The notes beneath the pieces were generated by a model. That model made no database searches. It saw nothing but the letters and a program-made list of their open reading frames with translations, and was not told the DNA's origin. From positions 4,402,001 to 4,466,000 of the forward strand of contig NZ_CP042997.1 in assembly GCF_008087625.1 (NCBI RefSeq): a stretch of 64,000 bases of DNA. Reading direction: 5' to 3'. Positions 48,157 to 56,968 of this stretch are shown piece by piece; within the stretch, counting starts at the first letter, position 1, and every line of letters begins with the position of its first letter. The position numbers and the translations under genes are program-made. Origin of the DNA: Aquisphaera giovannonii (lineage in GTDB: Bacteria > Planctomycetota > Planctomycetia > Isosphaerales > Isosphaeraceae).

Positions 48157-48573
48157 ATGAGTGATCTTCGATCGCTGAAGTCGGCCCGGGGAGGGTCGCG
48201 AGCTCGGGGCGTCCAGGGAAGGCTCTCCATCAGCTTCGGCGAGGACGATCCCGGCGACTCGCGCCGGGCCGAGCCGGCGCGGTCCGCACGGTCGGCCCGC
48301 CCACGTCGCCCGGCCCGCCCGGCCCCTCCGCGGCCCGTGAAGCGCGACGAGCCCCCGCGTCCGGCCCCGATCTTCCACCCGCTGGCCTACCGCAGCGTCC
48401 TCGCCGGGTGGCCGATCGAGCACCGCGAGCGCTGGGGGCTCCGCGCCAACGAGCTGGAGGAGACCGGCCTCTCGTGGCGAGACGCCGAGACGCAGGCGTT
48501 CGTCGAGGCCTGGAATGGCATCCGCGAGCGCGAGGCCCGCGCGGCGACGAATGCTGAGGTCGTCACGGGGTGA
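48157..48573 (+). CDS. Small hypothetical protein, Arg/Pro-rich N-terminus
   Basis: A 138-residue protein I do not recognise. The first half is a low-complexity Ser/Arg/Pro stretch; the second half (about 72-130) looks folded, with HPLAYRSVLAGWPIEHRERW and a helical end (SWRDAETQAFVEAWNGI). The ATG is preceded by a GGGGGA ribosome binding site. It is divergent from the permease gene and convergent with the beta-helix gene. Confidence 0.6.
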   Translation: MSDLRSLKSARGGSRARGVQGRLSISFGEDDPGDSRRAEPARSARSARPRRPARPAPPRPVKRDEPPRPAPIFHPLAYRSVLAGWPIEHRERWGLRANELEETGLSWRDAETQAFVEAWNGIREREARAATNAEVVTG

Positions 48574-48584
48574 CGCCCGGTCGC

Positions 48585-50006
48585 TCACGGCCGCGATGGG
48601 CCGCCGACCCGCTCGCCCACATCCTCCACGAGGATCGCCTCGCCGCCGCCGGCCCGAGGATCATGGCGGAGGTCCTCGACCCTCATGCGGCCGACGTGCT
48701 CGGCGCGGATGGCGGGGCGGGCGTCGGGGGTTGCGAGGCGGAGGCGGACGCCGTCCAGGGCGAGCTCGCCGACGTTGCGGGCGAAGAGGCCCCAGGCCGG
48801 CAGGGGGCGGGCCTCGATGCCCGGCCTCTCCACGCGGCGATCCGCCTGCTCCTTCGTGCCGCCGCCCGCGAACTCGGCGGAGACGTCGCGGAGGACGAGG
48901 CGATCGATGGGGCGGTCCGCCCAGCCCTCGGCCGAGATCGCGGCCTCGTAGACTCCCGTGGCCGAGAGCCGCTCGACGGTCACGGTGCCGCAGGTGTTCC
49001 CGTCCCGGACCGAGAGGTACACGGGCGTCTGGACATTCCGCATCGTCACGTCCGAGATCAGGACGTCGTCCAGCCGCCCCCGCGTCGGGTCCCACGCCCC
49101 CGGCTGGAGGTTGATGCCCGAGAGCATTTTCGTCCGGCCCGAGGTGATATGCGGCCGCCTGCCCGGGCCGAAGAAGAGGCAGTCGTGGACGATCAGCCCG
49201 TGCGCCGGGCCGATGAGTCGGATGCCGTTGCACGAGGAGTTGACCTCGCAACCCCGGATGAGGACGTCCCGCCAGTACCGACCCGCGATGGCGTCGTCGC
49301 CGGTCGCGAACCGGCAATCGACGATCGAGACGTCCCGGCAAGGTTCGTCCTCGCTCCAGCCACGGAAATGGACGCCGTCCCAGCCCCCGACGAAGCTCGC
49401 CCCGACGACCTGCACGTCGGAGCACTCCTCGAGCATCACGGCATAGTTGGCCGCGTCGCGGACGGTGACGCCGCGGATCGCGATGCCGCGAGAATGCCCG
49501 AGGAGCACCGCGTGCGGGCCGCGGACGCCTTCTTCGCCGTGCCTGTCGCGGACGTTGTTGCCGTCGATCATCCCCTCGCCGACGATCGCGACGTCGTGGA
49601 CGTCCACGCCGAGCACAAGCGCACGATGCCAGTTCCGCCAACGAGCCTCGATCGCGCCGGCCGGCGGCACGAACCCCTCGTACGCCGTCAGGTCGGGCGT
49701 GCCGACGATCGCCGCGCCGGCGTCGAGCCTCAGCGTCGCCCCGCTCCGCAGCCTCACCGTCCCCGAGAGATAGCGCCCGGCCGGGAGCCGGACGACCCCG
49801 CCGCCGGCCTCGCCGCACGCCGCGACCGTCCGGTTGATGGCGTCGGTGTCGATCGTCTTGCCGTCGCCCTTCGCGCCGTGGTCGCGGACGTCGAATTCCC
49901 CCGGCGCGGCCAGGGCCCCTCCCGCGGGCAGGAGCGAGAGGGGGACGAGGACCATCAGCCGCAACGCGTAGAGCCGGGCCATCGGGCGCATCGGCAGGGA
50001 CTCCAT
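48585..50006 (-). CDS. GH28-like right-handed beta-helix protein
   Basis: A 473-residue exported protein (signal peptide ending GGALAAPG). The N-terminal FDVRDHGAKGDGKTIDTDAI is the typical opening of pectin-degrading beta-helix enzymes, and the rungs carry TGDDAIAG, the GH28-type double aspartate. Other GH28 active-site motifs are not clearly present, so the substrate could be another uronide or glycan. The ATG at 50006 has an AAGGGAGA ribosome binding site. The upstream GH-like gene ends 14 nt before it on the same strand, so the two form an operon. Confidence 0.82.
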   Translation of the reverse strand: MESLPMRPMARLYALRLMVLVPLSLLPAGGALAAPGEFDVRDHGAKGDGKTIDTDAINRTVAACGEAGGGVVRLPAGRYLSGTVRLRSGATLRLDAGAAIVGTPDLTAYEGFVPPAGAIEARWRNWHRALVLGVDVHDVAIVGEGMIDGNNVRDRHGEEGVRGPHAVLLGHSRGIAIRGVTVRDAANYAVMLEECSDVQVVGASFVGGWDGVHFRGWSEDEPCRDVSIVDCRFATGDDAIAGRYWRDVLIRGCEVNSSCNGIRLIGPAHGLIVHDCLFFGPGRRPHITSGRTKMLSGINLQPGAWDPTRGRLDDVLISDVTMRNVQTPVYLSVRDGNTCGTVTVERLSATGVYEAAISAEGWADRPIDRLVLRDVSAEFAGGGTKEQADRRVERPGIEARPLPAWGLFARNVGELALDGVRLRLATPDARPAIRAEHVGRMRVEDLRHDPRAGGGEAILVEDVGERVGGPSRP

Positions 50007-50020
50007 CGGGCCGTCTCCCT

Positions 50021-52192
50021 TCAGTACTGGATGACAATGACCTCGTGGACGTCGCCCAGCGTCGCGACGACCGACGAGCCCTCGATCGCGACGGGCTGCC
50101 CCGCGCGCCCGGCCCGCGCGGACCGGGGAGAGGAGGGGAGCGTGACGCGGACGCGATACATGGGGGCGTCCTCGATGAGCCCGGGGATGACGGCGGGGCG
50201 GTTGGTGGCGGGCGTCGTGGCCGGGGTGGACGCGTAGGCGATCAGGTGGACGCGGAGGGTTCGCGTCGCGGGCTCGTCGGCCACGACGGACTCGACGAAC
50301 GCGGGCGCCTCGACGCGGACGCGGGGGGACGGATGGACCAGCCGGACGGCATTGGCCAGGAGCTTCCTCGCCTCGACGATCGGGTGCTCGCCCGCGGTCG
50401 CCGCGTCGGGCGAGGCGGCGAAGGTCAGGACGCGACCCTTGCCCAGCTCGTGCAGCAGGACGGCCGGGCCGACGGGCTCGCCCGCGCTCATCGGCCAGCC
50501 GGTGCCCTCCTTGCCCTGCTCCTGGCGGACCGTCCGATGCGGGGCCATCAGCTCGCCGATCGGCTTCGCCGCGGCCGGCTCGTAGACGCACGCCGGGCCC
50601 TCGACGAGGAACGACCAGGCGGGCTCGATCCCGGCGAGGAGTGCCGAGGGCGCGGTCGCCGGGAGGCGGACGTGGTTGTCCTCCGAGTCGAGCCTGCGGA
50701 CGAGCCGGGCGCCGATCAGGGCCTCGAGCGAGGAGCCCTTGCGAGGCTCGCCCCGCCAGCCGTGCGTCCCGCTCCAGCCCGTCACGATGAGCGAGCCGCC
50801 GGCCCCCACGTAGCGCGTGAGCCGGGCGACCTCTTCATCCGAGAGGATCGCGGCATTCGGCAGGAGCACGACCGGGAAGGCACCGAGCGTAGCCTCGGCC
50901 GCGTTCTCGTCGAGGGCGACGCCCCAGGGGACGTGCTCCAGCACCATCGCCCGGTGCGCCCCCTGGAAGGAGCGGAACATCCGGGCCGGCTCCTCGCGGG
51001 CGAACCAGTCCCTGGTCCTGGAGGAGAAGTAGATCGCGACGTCCTGGACGGGGACCCCCGCGAGGTCGCCGCGGCCGGACCTGGCGTCGCGGAAGGCCTC
51101 GCCGATGCGACGGTAGGCGACGGGGTCGAGCGAGCCGTCGTAGCCGGTCTTGTCCACCATCGTCACGAAGGCGCCGTGGGCCAGGAGCGTGGAGAGCTCC
51201 CAGCGGATGTCGTTCAGGGGCCGCGTCGTCTGGTCGTGGTACATCCGGACCCCGCGCTGCATGGCGACCTGGAATCGCTTGCCGGGCGTCGCGGCCCGGT
51301 AGAACTCCGCGTTCAGCCCCACGCCCAGCGCGCTGAAGCCCCAGACGCCCGTCTCGCCCGTGAGGAAGTCGCCGTTCTCGCCGTGCGCCACCGGCCGCTG
51401 GCCGACCTCCACCGAGAACGGCGGGTTGCCGTGATAATTGAAGTCCACCGTGACGGACGGCTTCACGGACTTGATGTGATCATGGAGCGCCCGTTCGAAC
51501 CGCCGGCTCGTGGCGTACCGGAAGGCGAGCATATGATCCCATCCCTCGTCCCAGGTCGCCCCGCTCGGCATCTTCGCGTGGTATTCCGCCTCGAAGAGCC
51601 TGCGGCAGGCCTCGCACCAGCACCCGTAGGGCCGGCCGAATCCCTGGTCGAGCATGTCGATGTGGAAGCCCGCGATCCCGTAGGCGATCATCTCCGTCGC
51701 GAGCGCCTTCAGCGTCTCGAGGTAGCCCGAATTCAGGCAGAACCGCCCCGGGATGATGGCGCCGTCGGCCCCTCGCATGGCGAACTCGGGGTGCCGCTCC
51801 AGGAAGTGCCCGCCCTGCTGGACGACGCAGTACGCGATGATCGGGATCCCGCGATGGGCCCCTTCCTCCACGGCCTCGCGGAGCACGTCCCGCCCGCCCA
51901 GCCCCGGGCACTTGGAGACGACCTTCGAGTCGTAGTACGCATACTCGCCGTCCCGGGCCCAGATCACCACGTACTCCGACCCCGCGTCCGCGCATCGCCG
52001 CACGACCTCGGCGCCGTCGAACCGCGCCGCGTACCCCACGTCCGACGGGTCGGAGCCGAACTGGGCGCCGGTCGGCCCGACTTCCATGCCGACGAGGCTA
52101 CGCATATACCACGGGGCATCCTCCGCGCCATGGGCTCGAGGCGCCGGGACGAACCAAGTCAGCATGAGGAGCGCGAAGGCCCAGCGGTTCAT
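50021..52192 (-). CDS. GHL6-type putative glycoside hydrolase
   Basis: A 723-residue exported protein; the ATG at 52192 begins a signal peptide (MNRWAFALLMLTWFV), while a longer frame start 15 codons upstream is Pro-rich. The first 350 residues fit the hypothetical glycosyl hydrolase 6 barrel: YYDSKVVSKCPGLGGRDVL, HPEFAMRGADG, NSGYLETLK and GFHIDMLDQG, with acidic residues at strand ends as candidates for catalysis. About 400-560 resembles a beta-galactosidase trimerisation (GH42 middle) domain with a glutamine-amidotransferase-like fold. The family has no proven activity. It is in an operon with the beta-helix gene, which suggests cooperative breakdown of one polysaccharide. Confidence 0.8.
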   Translation of the reverse strand: MNRWAFALLMLTWFVPAPRAHGAEDAPWYMRSLVGMEVGPTGAQFGSDPSDVGYAARFDGAEVVRRCADAGSEYVVIWARDGEYAYYDSKVVSKCPGLGGRDVLREAVEEGAHRGIPIIAYCVVQQGGHFLERHPEFAMRGADGAIIPGRFCLNSGYLETLKALATEMIAYGIAGFHIDMLDQGFGRPYGCWCEACRRLFEAEYHAKMPSGATWDEGWDHMLAFRYATSRRFERALHDHIKSVKPSVTVDFNYHGNPPFSVEVGQRPVAHGENGDFLTGETGVWGFSALGVGLNAEFYRAATPGKRFQVAMQRGVRMYHDQTTRPLNDIRWELSTLLAHGAFVTMVDKTGYDGSLDPVAYRRIGEAFRDARSGRGDLAGVPVQDVAIYFSSRTRDWFAREEPARMFRSFQGAHRAMVLEHVPWGVALDENAAEATLGAFPVVLLPNAAILSDEEVARLTRYVGAGGSLIVTGWSGTHGWRGEPRKGSSLEALIGARLVRRLDSEDNHVRLPATAPSALLAGIEPAWSFLVEGPACVYEPAAAKPIGELMAPHRTVRQEQGKEGTGWPMSAGEPVGPAVLLHELGKGRVLTFAASPDAATAGEHPIVEARKLLANAVRLVHPSPRVRVEAPAFVESVVADEPATRTLRVHLIAYASTPATTPATNRPAVIPGLIEDAPMYRVRVTLPSSPRSARAGRAGQPVAIEGSSVVATLGDVHEVIVIQY

Positions 52193-52441
52193 CGGAAGCT
52201 CCGGGGGAGTGGGGGGAGGGTGATCCGGCGGGGACATTCCGGTCGGCAGTCATTGAACGGCACGGTGCGGCGCGTGGCAAGGGGGCGGCGAGACGGGCCG
52301 GCGCCTCGCCGCCACGCGAGGTCCTCTCGCCTTGCCGCCGGCCACTCCGGCCGATAGAGTAGCGGCCGGTATGACATCTGTCGCGGGCCGACGAGGACGA
52401 CGGCCCTGGCGAGGCACGGCGTTCGGGGATGGGGCTCGACG

Positions 52442-53545
52442 ATGGGAATCTACCTCCTGGTTTTGACGGCGGGCCTCGCGCGGCTGCCCGCCGCCGCGGA
52501 CAGGATCCTCAACCTGGGCGACCCGGCGCCGCCGATCGCGGTGTCGAAGTGGATCAAGGGGGAGGAGATCGCGTCATTCGATCCGGGACGTATCTACGTG
52601 GTCGAGTTCTGGGCGACGTGGTGCGCCCCGTGCCGGGAGAGCATCCCGCACTTGACGGAGCTGGCGCACGCGTACCGGGGCAGGGGAGTCCGGTTCGTCG
52701 GCGTGGACGTCTGGGAGCAGGACACCTCCAAGGTGAAGCCCTTCGTGGACGCGATGGGCGAGAGGATGGACTACGGCGTCGCGCTCGACCGGGTCCCCGA
52801 TGGGCGAGACGTGCTGGGCGGGGCGATGGCGCGGGCCTGGATGGAGGCGGCGGCGGAATACGGCATCCCGGCGGCGTTCGTGGTCCGCGACGGCAAGATC
52901 GCCTGGATCGGCGATCCGATGGCGCTGGACGGGCCGCTCGCGAAGATCGTCGCCGGCGACTGGGACCCGAAGCCCCTCGCGGCGGAACGCCTGGCGGCCC
53001 GGGCCGCGGAGAAGAAGAAGATGGACGTCCAGCGCAGGGTCCGGGACCCGCTCCGGGCGAAGGACTACGCGGGCTGCCTCGGGGCGATCCGCGAGGTGAC
53101 CGCCGCGGACCCGACCCTGGACGGCACGTTCGATGTCTTCAAGTTCATGTGCCTCAACCGACTGGGCCGGTCCGACGAGGCCCTCGCCCTGGGGAGGAAG
53201 ATGGCCGAGGCCTCCCGGGACGACGCCGGCACGCTCTCCTTCCTCGCGCTGACCATGCTCGATCCGGAGCTGGATCATGCCCCCGACGCGCGACTCGTCC
53301 GCTTCGGCGTCGAGGCTGCGAGGCGGGCCAATGACCTCTCCCGAGGCGACGACATCGGCAGCCTCGATGCCTACGCCTGTGCCCTCTACCGCACCGGCGA
53401 TGCCCCGGGTGCCATCGCCGCCGTCGAGAAGGCCGTCGGGCTCTGCAACGCCCGATTCCCCAGCAAGGAGCATCCGTTCCACAGGCAACTGGAGGGCCAC
53501 CTGGCGACCTTCCGGAAGGCCGCCGGGAAGGCCGGCACGCCGTGA
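52442..53545 (+). CDS. TlpA-like thioredoxin-fold protein with C-terminal helical repeats
   Basis: A 367-residue protein. After a short signal (MGIYLLVLTAGLARLPAAA) comes a thioredoxin-like domain with the redox motif WATWCAPCRESIP and the cis-Pro region GIPAAFVV. The second half (about 185-365) is helical with TPR-like units (ALALGRKMAEASRDDAGTL). It should act in periplasmic disulfide or thiol exchange, perhaps with the helical part binding a partner. The ATG at 52442 is the only good start before the signal. Confidence 0.85.
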   Translation: MGIYLLVLTAGLARLPAAADRILNLGDPAPPIAVSKWIKGEEIASFDPGRIYVVEFWATWCAPCRESIPHLTELAHAYRGRGVRFVGVDVWEQDTSKVKPFVDAMGERMDYGVALDRVPDGRDVLGGAMARAWMEAAAEYGIPAAFVVRDGKIAWIGDPMALDGPLAKIVAGDWDPKPLAAERLAARAAEKKKMDVQRRVRDPLRAKDYAGCLGAIREVTAADPTLDGTFDVFKFMCLNRLGRSDEALALGRKMAEASRDDAGTLSFLALTMLDPELDHAPDARLVRFGVEAARRANDLSRGDDIGSLDAYACALYRTGDAPGAIAAVEKAVGLCNARFPSKEHPFHRQLEGHLATFRKAAGKAGTP

Positions 53546-53684
53546 AAGATCCCGGGGCACTGCGATCGCCGGACCTCGAACCGAGTCCGGCAGCCGGACC
53601 GCGCGGTCGACTCGTCGTGGCCCGCCTCGTCATGCAGACCGGGCCCGGGCTCGGTGTCCGGGTGCAGGTTCCCCCGGCCGCCTG

Positions 53685-54398
53685 TCAGTCAACCTCCTCG
53701 CCCAGTTCTCGCAACCTGGCGGCGAGGCGTTCGGCCCGTTGCACGGCCTCGGCGGCGCGGCCCTCCGCGGCGTCGGCGTGGCGTTCGGCGTCGTCCAGGT
53801 TCTCAGAGAGTTCAACGGGCGTTCGGAAGGCCCGGCCGTCCGGGCGAATCATCCTCAGGCTGTCGGGGCCCGTGCCCAACTCAAAGCGGACGCCCAGCAG
53901 CGGGCTGGTGTAGCCGTCCATGCGGGCGATCGGCCGCAGCTTGCCCCGCACGCGGCGCCAGCCCGCGAGAGTCCCCTTGTCCGGGTTGTAATAGTAATAT
54001 TCCTGGACGCCGTGGTCCTCGTAGAAGCGGAACTTGCGGTCGATCGTGGCGCGGCGGTTGCCCGGCGAGTGGACCTCGAAGACGACCTGCGGTGCGATGC
54101 CCTCTTCCACCCACTGCATGTAGGAGCCGCGGTCCCCTTTCGGGCGGCCGAAGACGACCATGGCGTCGGGGTCCATGCGGACCTTCGGCTTGCCCTCCTC
54201 GGCGTACCAGAGCAGGTCGCCCGCGACGAAGACGTCGGGGCGGCCGCGGAAGAGGATCTCCAGCCCCTCCTTGATGAGGACGATCCAGCGGAACTGCCGC
54301 GTGTTGTCCGACATGGGCCGACCGTCGCTGTCGGGATAGACGACCTTGCGGGCCTTCGGACGTTGAAGGCCTTCCTTCGGGGTGAATGCGGTGCTCAT
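53685..54398 (-). CDS. Uma2-family (DUF820) nuclease-fold protein
   Basis: A 237-residue protein of the Uma2 family, a PD-(D/E)xK-like fold common in planctomycetes, cyanobacteria and other lineages. Landmarks are DVFVAGDLLWYAEEG, PDAMVV and VVFEVHSPGNRRATIDRK, holding the Asp, Glu and Lys of the core. A C-terminal coiled-coil (about 200-237) is Ala/Glu/Arg-rich. The ATG at 54398 starts the conserved domain; the frame is open further upstream without support. The real substrate of this family is not known. Confidence 0.85.
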   Translation of the reverse strand: MSTAFTPKEGLQRPKARKVVYPDSDGRPMSDNTRQFRWIVLIKEGLEILFRGRPDVFVAGDLLWYAEEGKPKVRMDPDAMVVFGRPKGDRGSYMQWVEEGIAPQVVFEVHSPGNRRATIDRKFRFYEDHGVQEYYYYNPDKGTLAGWRRVRGKLRPIARMDGYTSPLLGVRFELGTGPDSLRMIRPDGRAFRTPVELSENLDDAERHADAAEGRAAEAVQRAERLAARLRELGEEVD

Positions 54399-54934
54399 GA
54401 CGCCTTTGGCTCCCTGGGGACCGCCTCCGAATCTCACCTGTCGCCATTCTTCCACAGTTTGGCCAACTTGGCCAGGCAGCCAGACGCGCGAGGCTACAAC
54501 CTGCATCAGAAGGACTTGCGACGACGCACCGGCCGCGACTCGTGCGACAAGGGCGGGGCCCAACCCCTGGCGGGCTGTGCCGCGGCCCCGGCAGGAGATC
54601 ATGAACGCAGTCGCAGCCCGCGGCGATCATCATCGAGGGTGATCGGGCGGCGGCTTTTTCGCCGGGGATGGTGAAATGTCGACCAAGGGGGACCATCCCG
54701 CACCGGAAATCGCTCGGATCGAGCAGCCCCGTCCCTGGGGCAAGGGCCGGGCAACTCTCCCATATCCAGCTACAAAGTCTCTTTCAGAAACTTCTTATGG
54801 AAACCATGAGGGCTCGCCCACCGGAGGATTCTCCATCAAGGTCCCGCACCCGACGGGCCGGCTCGCCGTATGCATTCGGGGTCGCCCCGGGGTACCGGGT
54901 GGACCGGATTCGACGGTAAGCACGGAGACAGACG
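54399..54934. other. Intergenic region between Uma2 and cyclase-like genes
   Basis: About 536 bases. A frame starting at 54676 is open for about 80 codons and then runs into the next gene out of frame; its codon use is unremarkable and it has no domain, so I do not call it. The region should hold divergent promoters. I see no repeat or hairpin of note. Confidence 0.5.
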
Positions 54935-56077
54935 ATGGCGAGCACGCGACGAACGTTCCTCTCAATGGGCGTGGCCGGCGTGGCCGGCCTCCGCATCGGC
55001 CCGCGGGCGGCCCTCGGCCAGGGGGGATCCGCCCCCGACGTCCTCGCGATGGTCGGCCGGGCGGTGGCCTTCCTGAGGTCGCGGCAAGCCAAGGACGGGA
55101 GTTGGTCGGGCGACCGCCAGGAACCGGGGATCACGGCGCTCGTGGTGACGGCCCTGCTGCGCACGAAGCGGGTCCCGCCGGCCGATCCGGCCGTCGAGAA
55201 GGGCCTCGCCTACCTGGAGAAGTACGTCGGCGCGAAGGGCGGGCTCTCCGAGGCCCCGCACTCGATCTACACGACCTCCGTCGCCCTGATGGCCTTCCAC
55301 GAGGCGAACGTCGGCGGCAAGTATGATCGCGTGATCAAGGGATGCCAGGACTTCCTGAAGGAGTCGCAATTCGACGAGGGGGAGAAGAAGGGCCCGAAGG
55401 ACCCGCAATATGGCGGCCTCGGCTACGGCGGCGACAGGAGCCGGCCGGACCTGTCCAACACCTCGTTCATGATGGAGGCGCTGCACGACTCCGGACTGCC
55501 GCCGGACGACCCCGCCCTGCAGAAGGCACTCCTCTTCGTGTCCCGCTGCCAGAACCTCAAGAGCGAGTTCAACGACCAGCCGTACGCCGACAAGGTGAAC
55601 GACGGCGGGTTCCTCTACACCGCCGGCGGGCCGGCTTCGCCCGCCGGGCGCGGCGGCCGCGGGGGAGAGGCCGGGAAGGCCAAGGCCCAGGACGGCCCCG
55701 CCCGCTCGACGGCCGGCATGACCTACGCGGGCCTCAAGAGCATGGTCTACGCCGGCCTCCGCCCGGACGATGTCCGCGTCAAGGCGGCGCTCGGCTACAT
55801 CGCCAAGAACTACACACTCGACGAGAACCCCGGGGGCGGCCAGCGCGGGCTGTACTACTATTACCTGATGTTCGGCCGGGCCATGGGCGCGCTCGGCAAG
55901 AAGTCCTTCACCGACGCCGAAGGCAAGGAGCACGACTGGAAGGCCGAGCTCGCGGCCGCCCTGGCCAGGCGCCAGGACCCCAGCGGCGCCTGGGCCAACA
56001 AGGACGACCGCTTCATGGAGGGCGACCCCAACATCGTCACCTCCTACGCCCTGATGGCCCTGGCCGCCGGGCAGTAG
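54935..56077 (+). CDS. Tat-exported squalene-cyclase-like (prenyltransferase-fold) protein
   Basis: A 380-residue protein. The N-terminus has twin arginines (TRRTFLSMGVAGVAGL), a Tat-type signal. The body is alpha/alpha-barrel repeats like those of squalene cyclases and prenyltransferases: AVAFLRSRQAKDGSWSGD, LAYLEKYVGAKGGL, ALLFVSRCQNLKSEF and ARRQDPSGAWANKDDRF. The catalytic DxDD of true squalene-hopene cyclases is not seen. Planctomycetes have many such proteins of unknown role. It ends 20 nt before a strong hairpin. Confidence 0.82.
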   Translation: MASTRRTFLSMGVAGVAGLRIGPRAALGQGGSAPDVLAMVGRAVAFLRSRQAKDGSWSGDRQEPGITALVVTALLRTKRVPPADPAVEKGLAYLEKYVGAKGGLSEAPHSIYTTSVALMAFHEANVGGKYDRVIKGCQDFLKESQFDEGEKKGPKDPQYGGLGYGGDRSRPDLSNTSFMMEALHDSGLPPDDPALQKALLFVSRCQNLKSEFNDQPYADKVNDGGFLYTAGGPASPAGRGGRGGEAGKAKAQDGPARSTAGMTYAGLKSMVYAGLRPDDVRVKAALGYIAKNYTLDENPGGGQRGLYYYYLMFGRAMGALGKKSFTDAEGKEHDWKAELAAALARRQDPSGAWANKDDRFMEGDPNIVTSYALMALAAGQ

Positions 56078-56097
56078 GAGGACCGGATGCCGGCCCT

Positions 56098-56136
56098 CCG
56101 CAGGGTGCGTCGGAGGCCGCCCGACGCACCCTGCGG
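56098..56136. terminator. Bidirectional terminator hairpin
   Basis: Arms 56098-56113 and 56121-56136 form a perfect 16-bp GC-rich stem around a 7-nt loop. It lies between two convergent stop codons (56077 on the plus strand and 56155 on the minus strand), so it can end both transcripts. There is no long T run. Confidence 0.8.
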
Positions 56137-56154
56137 TTGGCATCGACGTTCCAC

Positions 56155-56916
56155 TCAGCGCTTCGCGAAGACCGCCACGAAGTTCTCCTTCATCTGCGGG
56201 GGCTTGTAGTCCGGCACCGGGCCGAAGCCGGCGGCCTCGATCTCGCGACGGAAGGTGGCCTGGTCGGCGCGGATGTGGTCGAGCACGAACTTCGAGCTCC
56301 TGCCCTCCACGCGGTCGAACTCGATGAGGACGAGCCGGCCGCCCTGGCGGAGCGCGCCGCGGATCGAGGCGAGGACCTTCTCGTGGTCCTCCAAGTGGTG
56401 ATAGACGTCGCAGAGGAAGACCAGGTCCACCGAGCCGGGCTTCAGGTTCGTCGACGTCTGGGTCCCCTCGACCGCGACCACCTGTTCCTGGCCGTCCTGC
56501 TTCGCCCGGGCGGCGATGTAGCCCAGGAAGTTCTTCGAAACGTCCACCGCGTAGACCTTGCCCGTGGGCCCGACGGCGTCGGCCATGAGGCGGGTGAACA
56601 GGCCCGTTCCCGCCCCCACGTCGGCGACGGCCATGCCGGGCCTCAGGCCCAGCGACTCCACGATCTCCATCCGCCGGGCGTACACCTCGCGATCGTTGGA
56701 CTCGAACCTCTTGATGTAATCGCGGATGTCGGCCTTCTCGAACTGGGCGTTGATCCGATGGTCCACCTTCTTGCCGTGCGCGTCCTGCGACTTCGCCGGC
56801 GGCTTCTCCCCCCCCGGCGCCGCGTCCTGTGCGGCCCAGGCCGCCCCCGCCAGGAGACCGGCCGCGGCCGCCATCGCGGCCATCGCCGTCCCGATCCCGC
56901 TCAGTCTCCAAAGCAT
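56155..56916 (-). CDS. Exported class I SAM-dependent methyltransferase
   Basis: A 253-residue protein. The N-terminus is a signal peptide (GTAMAAMAAAAGLLAGAAWAA). The rest is a class I methyltransferase: motif I VADVGAGTGLFTRLMA, motif II region VYAVDVSKNFLGY, and VDLVFLCDVYHHLEDHEKVL, as in ubiquinone/menaquinone-type enzymes. The ATG at 56916 with GGGGAG upstream is preferred over a TTG three codons earlier. Export of a SAM-dependent enzyme is unexpected; the signal may instead be a membrane anchor. A second such case is at 28856-29734. Confidence 0.83.
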   Translation of the reverse strand: MLWRLSGIGTAMAAMAAAAGLLAGAAWAAQDAAPGGEKPPAKSQDAHGKKVDHRINAQFEKADIRDYIKRFESNDREVYARRMEIVESLGLRPGMAVADVGAGTGLFTRLMADAVGPTGKVYAVDVSKNFLGYIAARAKQDGQEQVVAVEGTQTSTNLKPGSVDLVFLCDVYHHLEDHEKVLASIRGALRQGGRLVLIEFDRVEGRSSKFVLDHIRADQATFRREIEAAGFGPVPDYKPPQMKENFVAVFAKR

Positions 56917-56968
56917 GGGTCTCAACTCCCCTTCCAGCGAGACGAGGGGCGTCCGGGCGAGCGGCCCG

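Noticed and set aside
54676-55326. A plus-strand frame overlapping the start of the cyclase-like gene
   Set aside because: Only its first 80 codons precede the real gene; the rest is an out-of-frame reading of it. No domain or convincing ribosome binding site.
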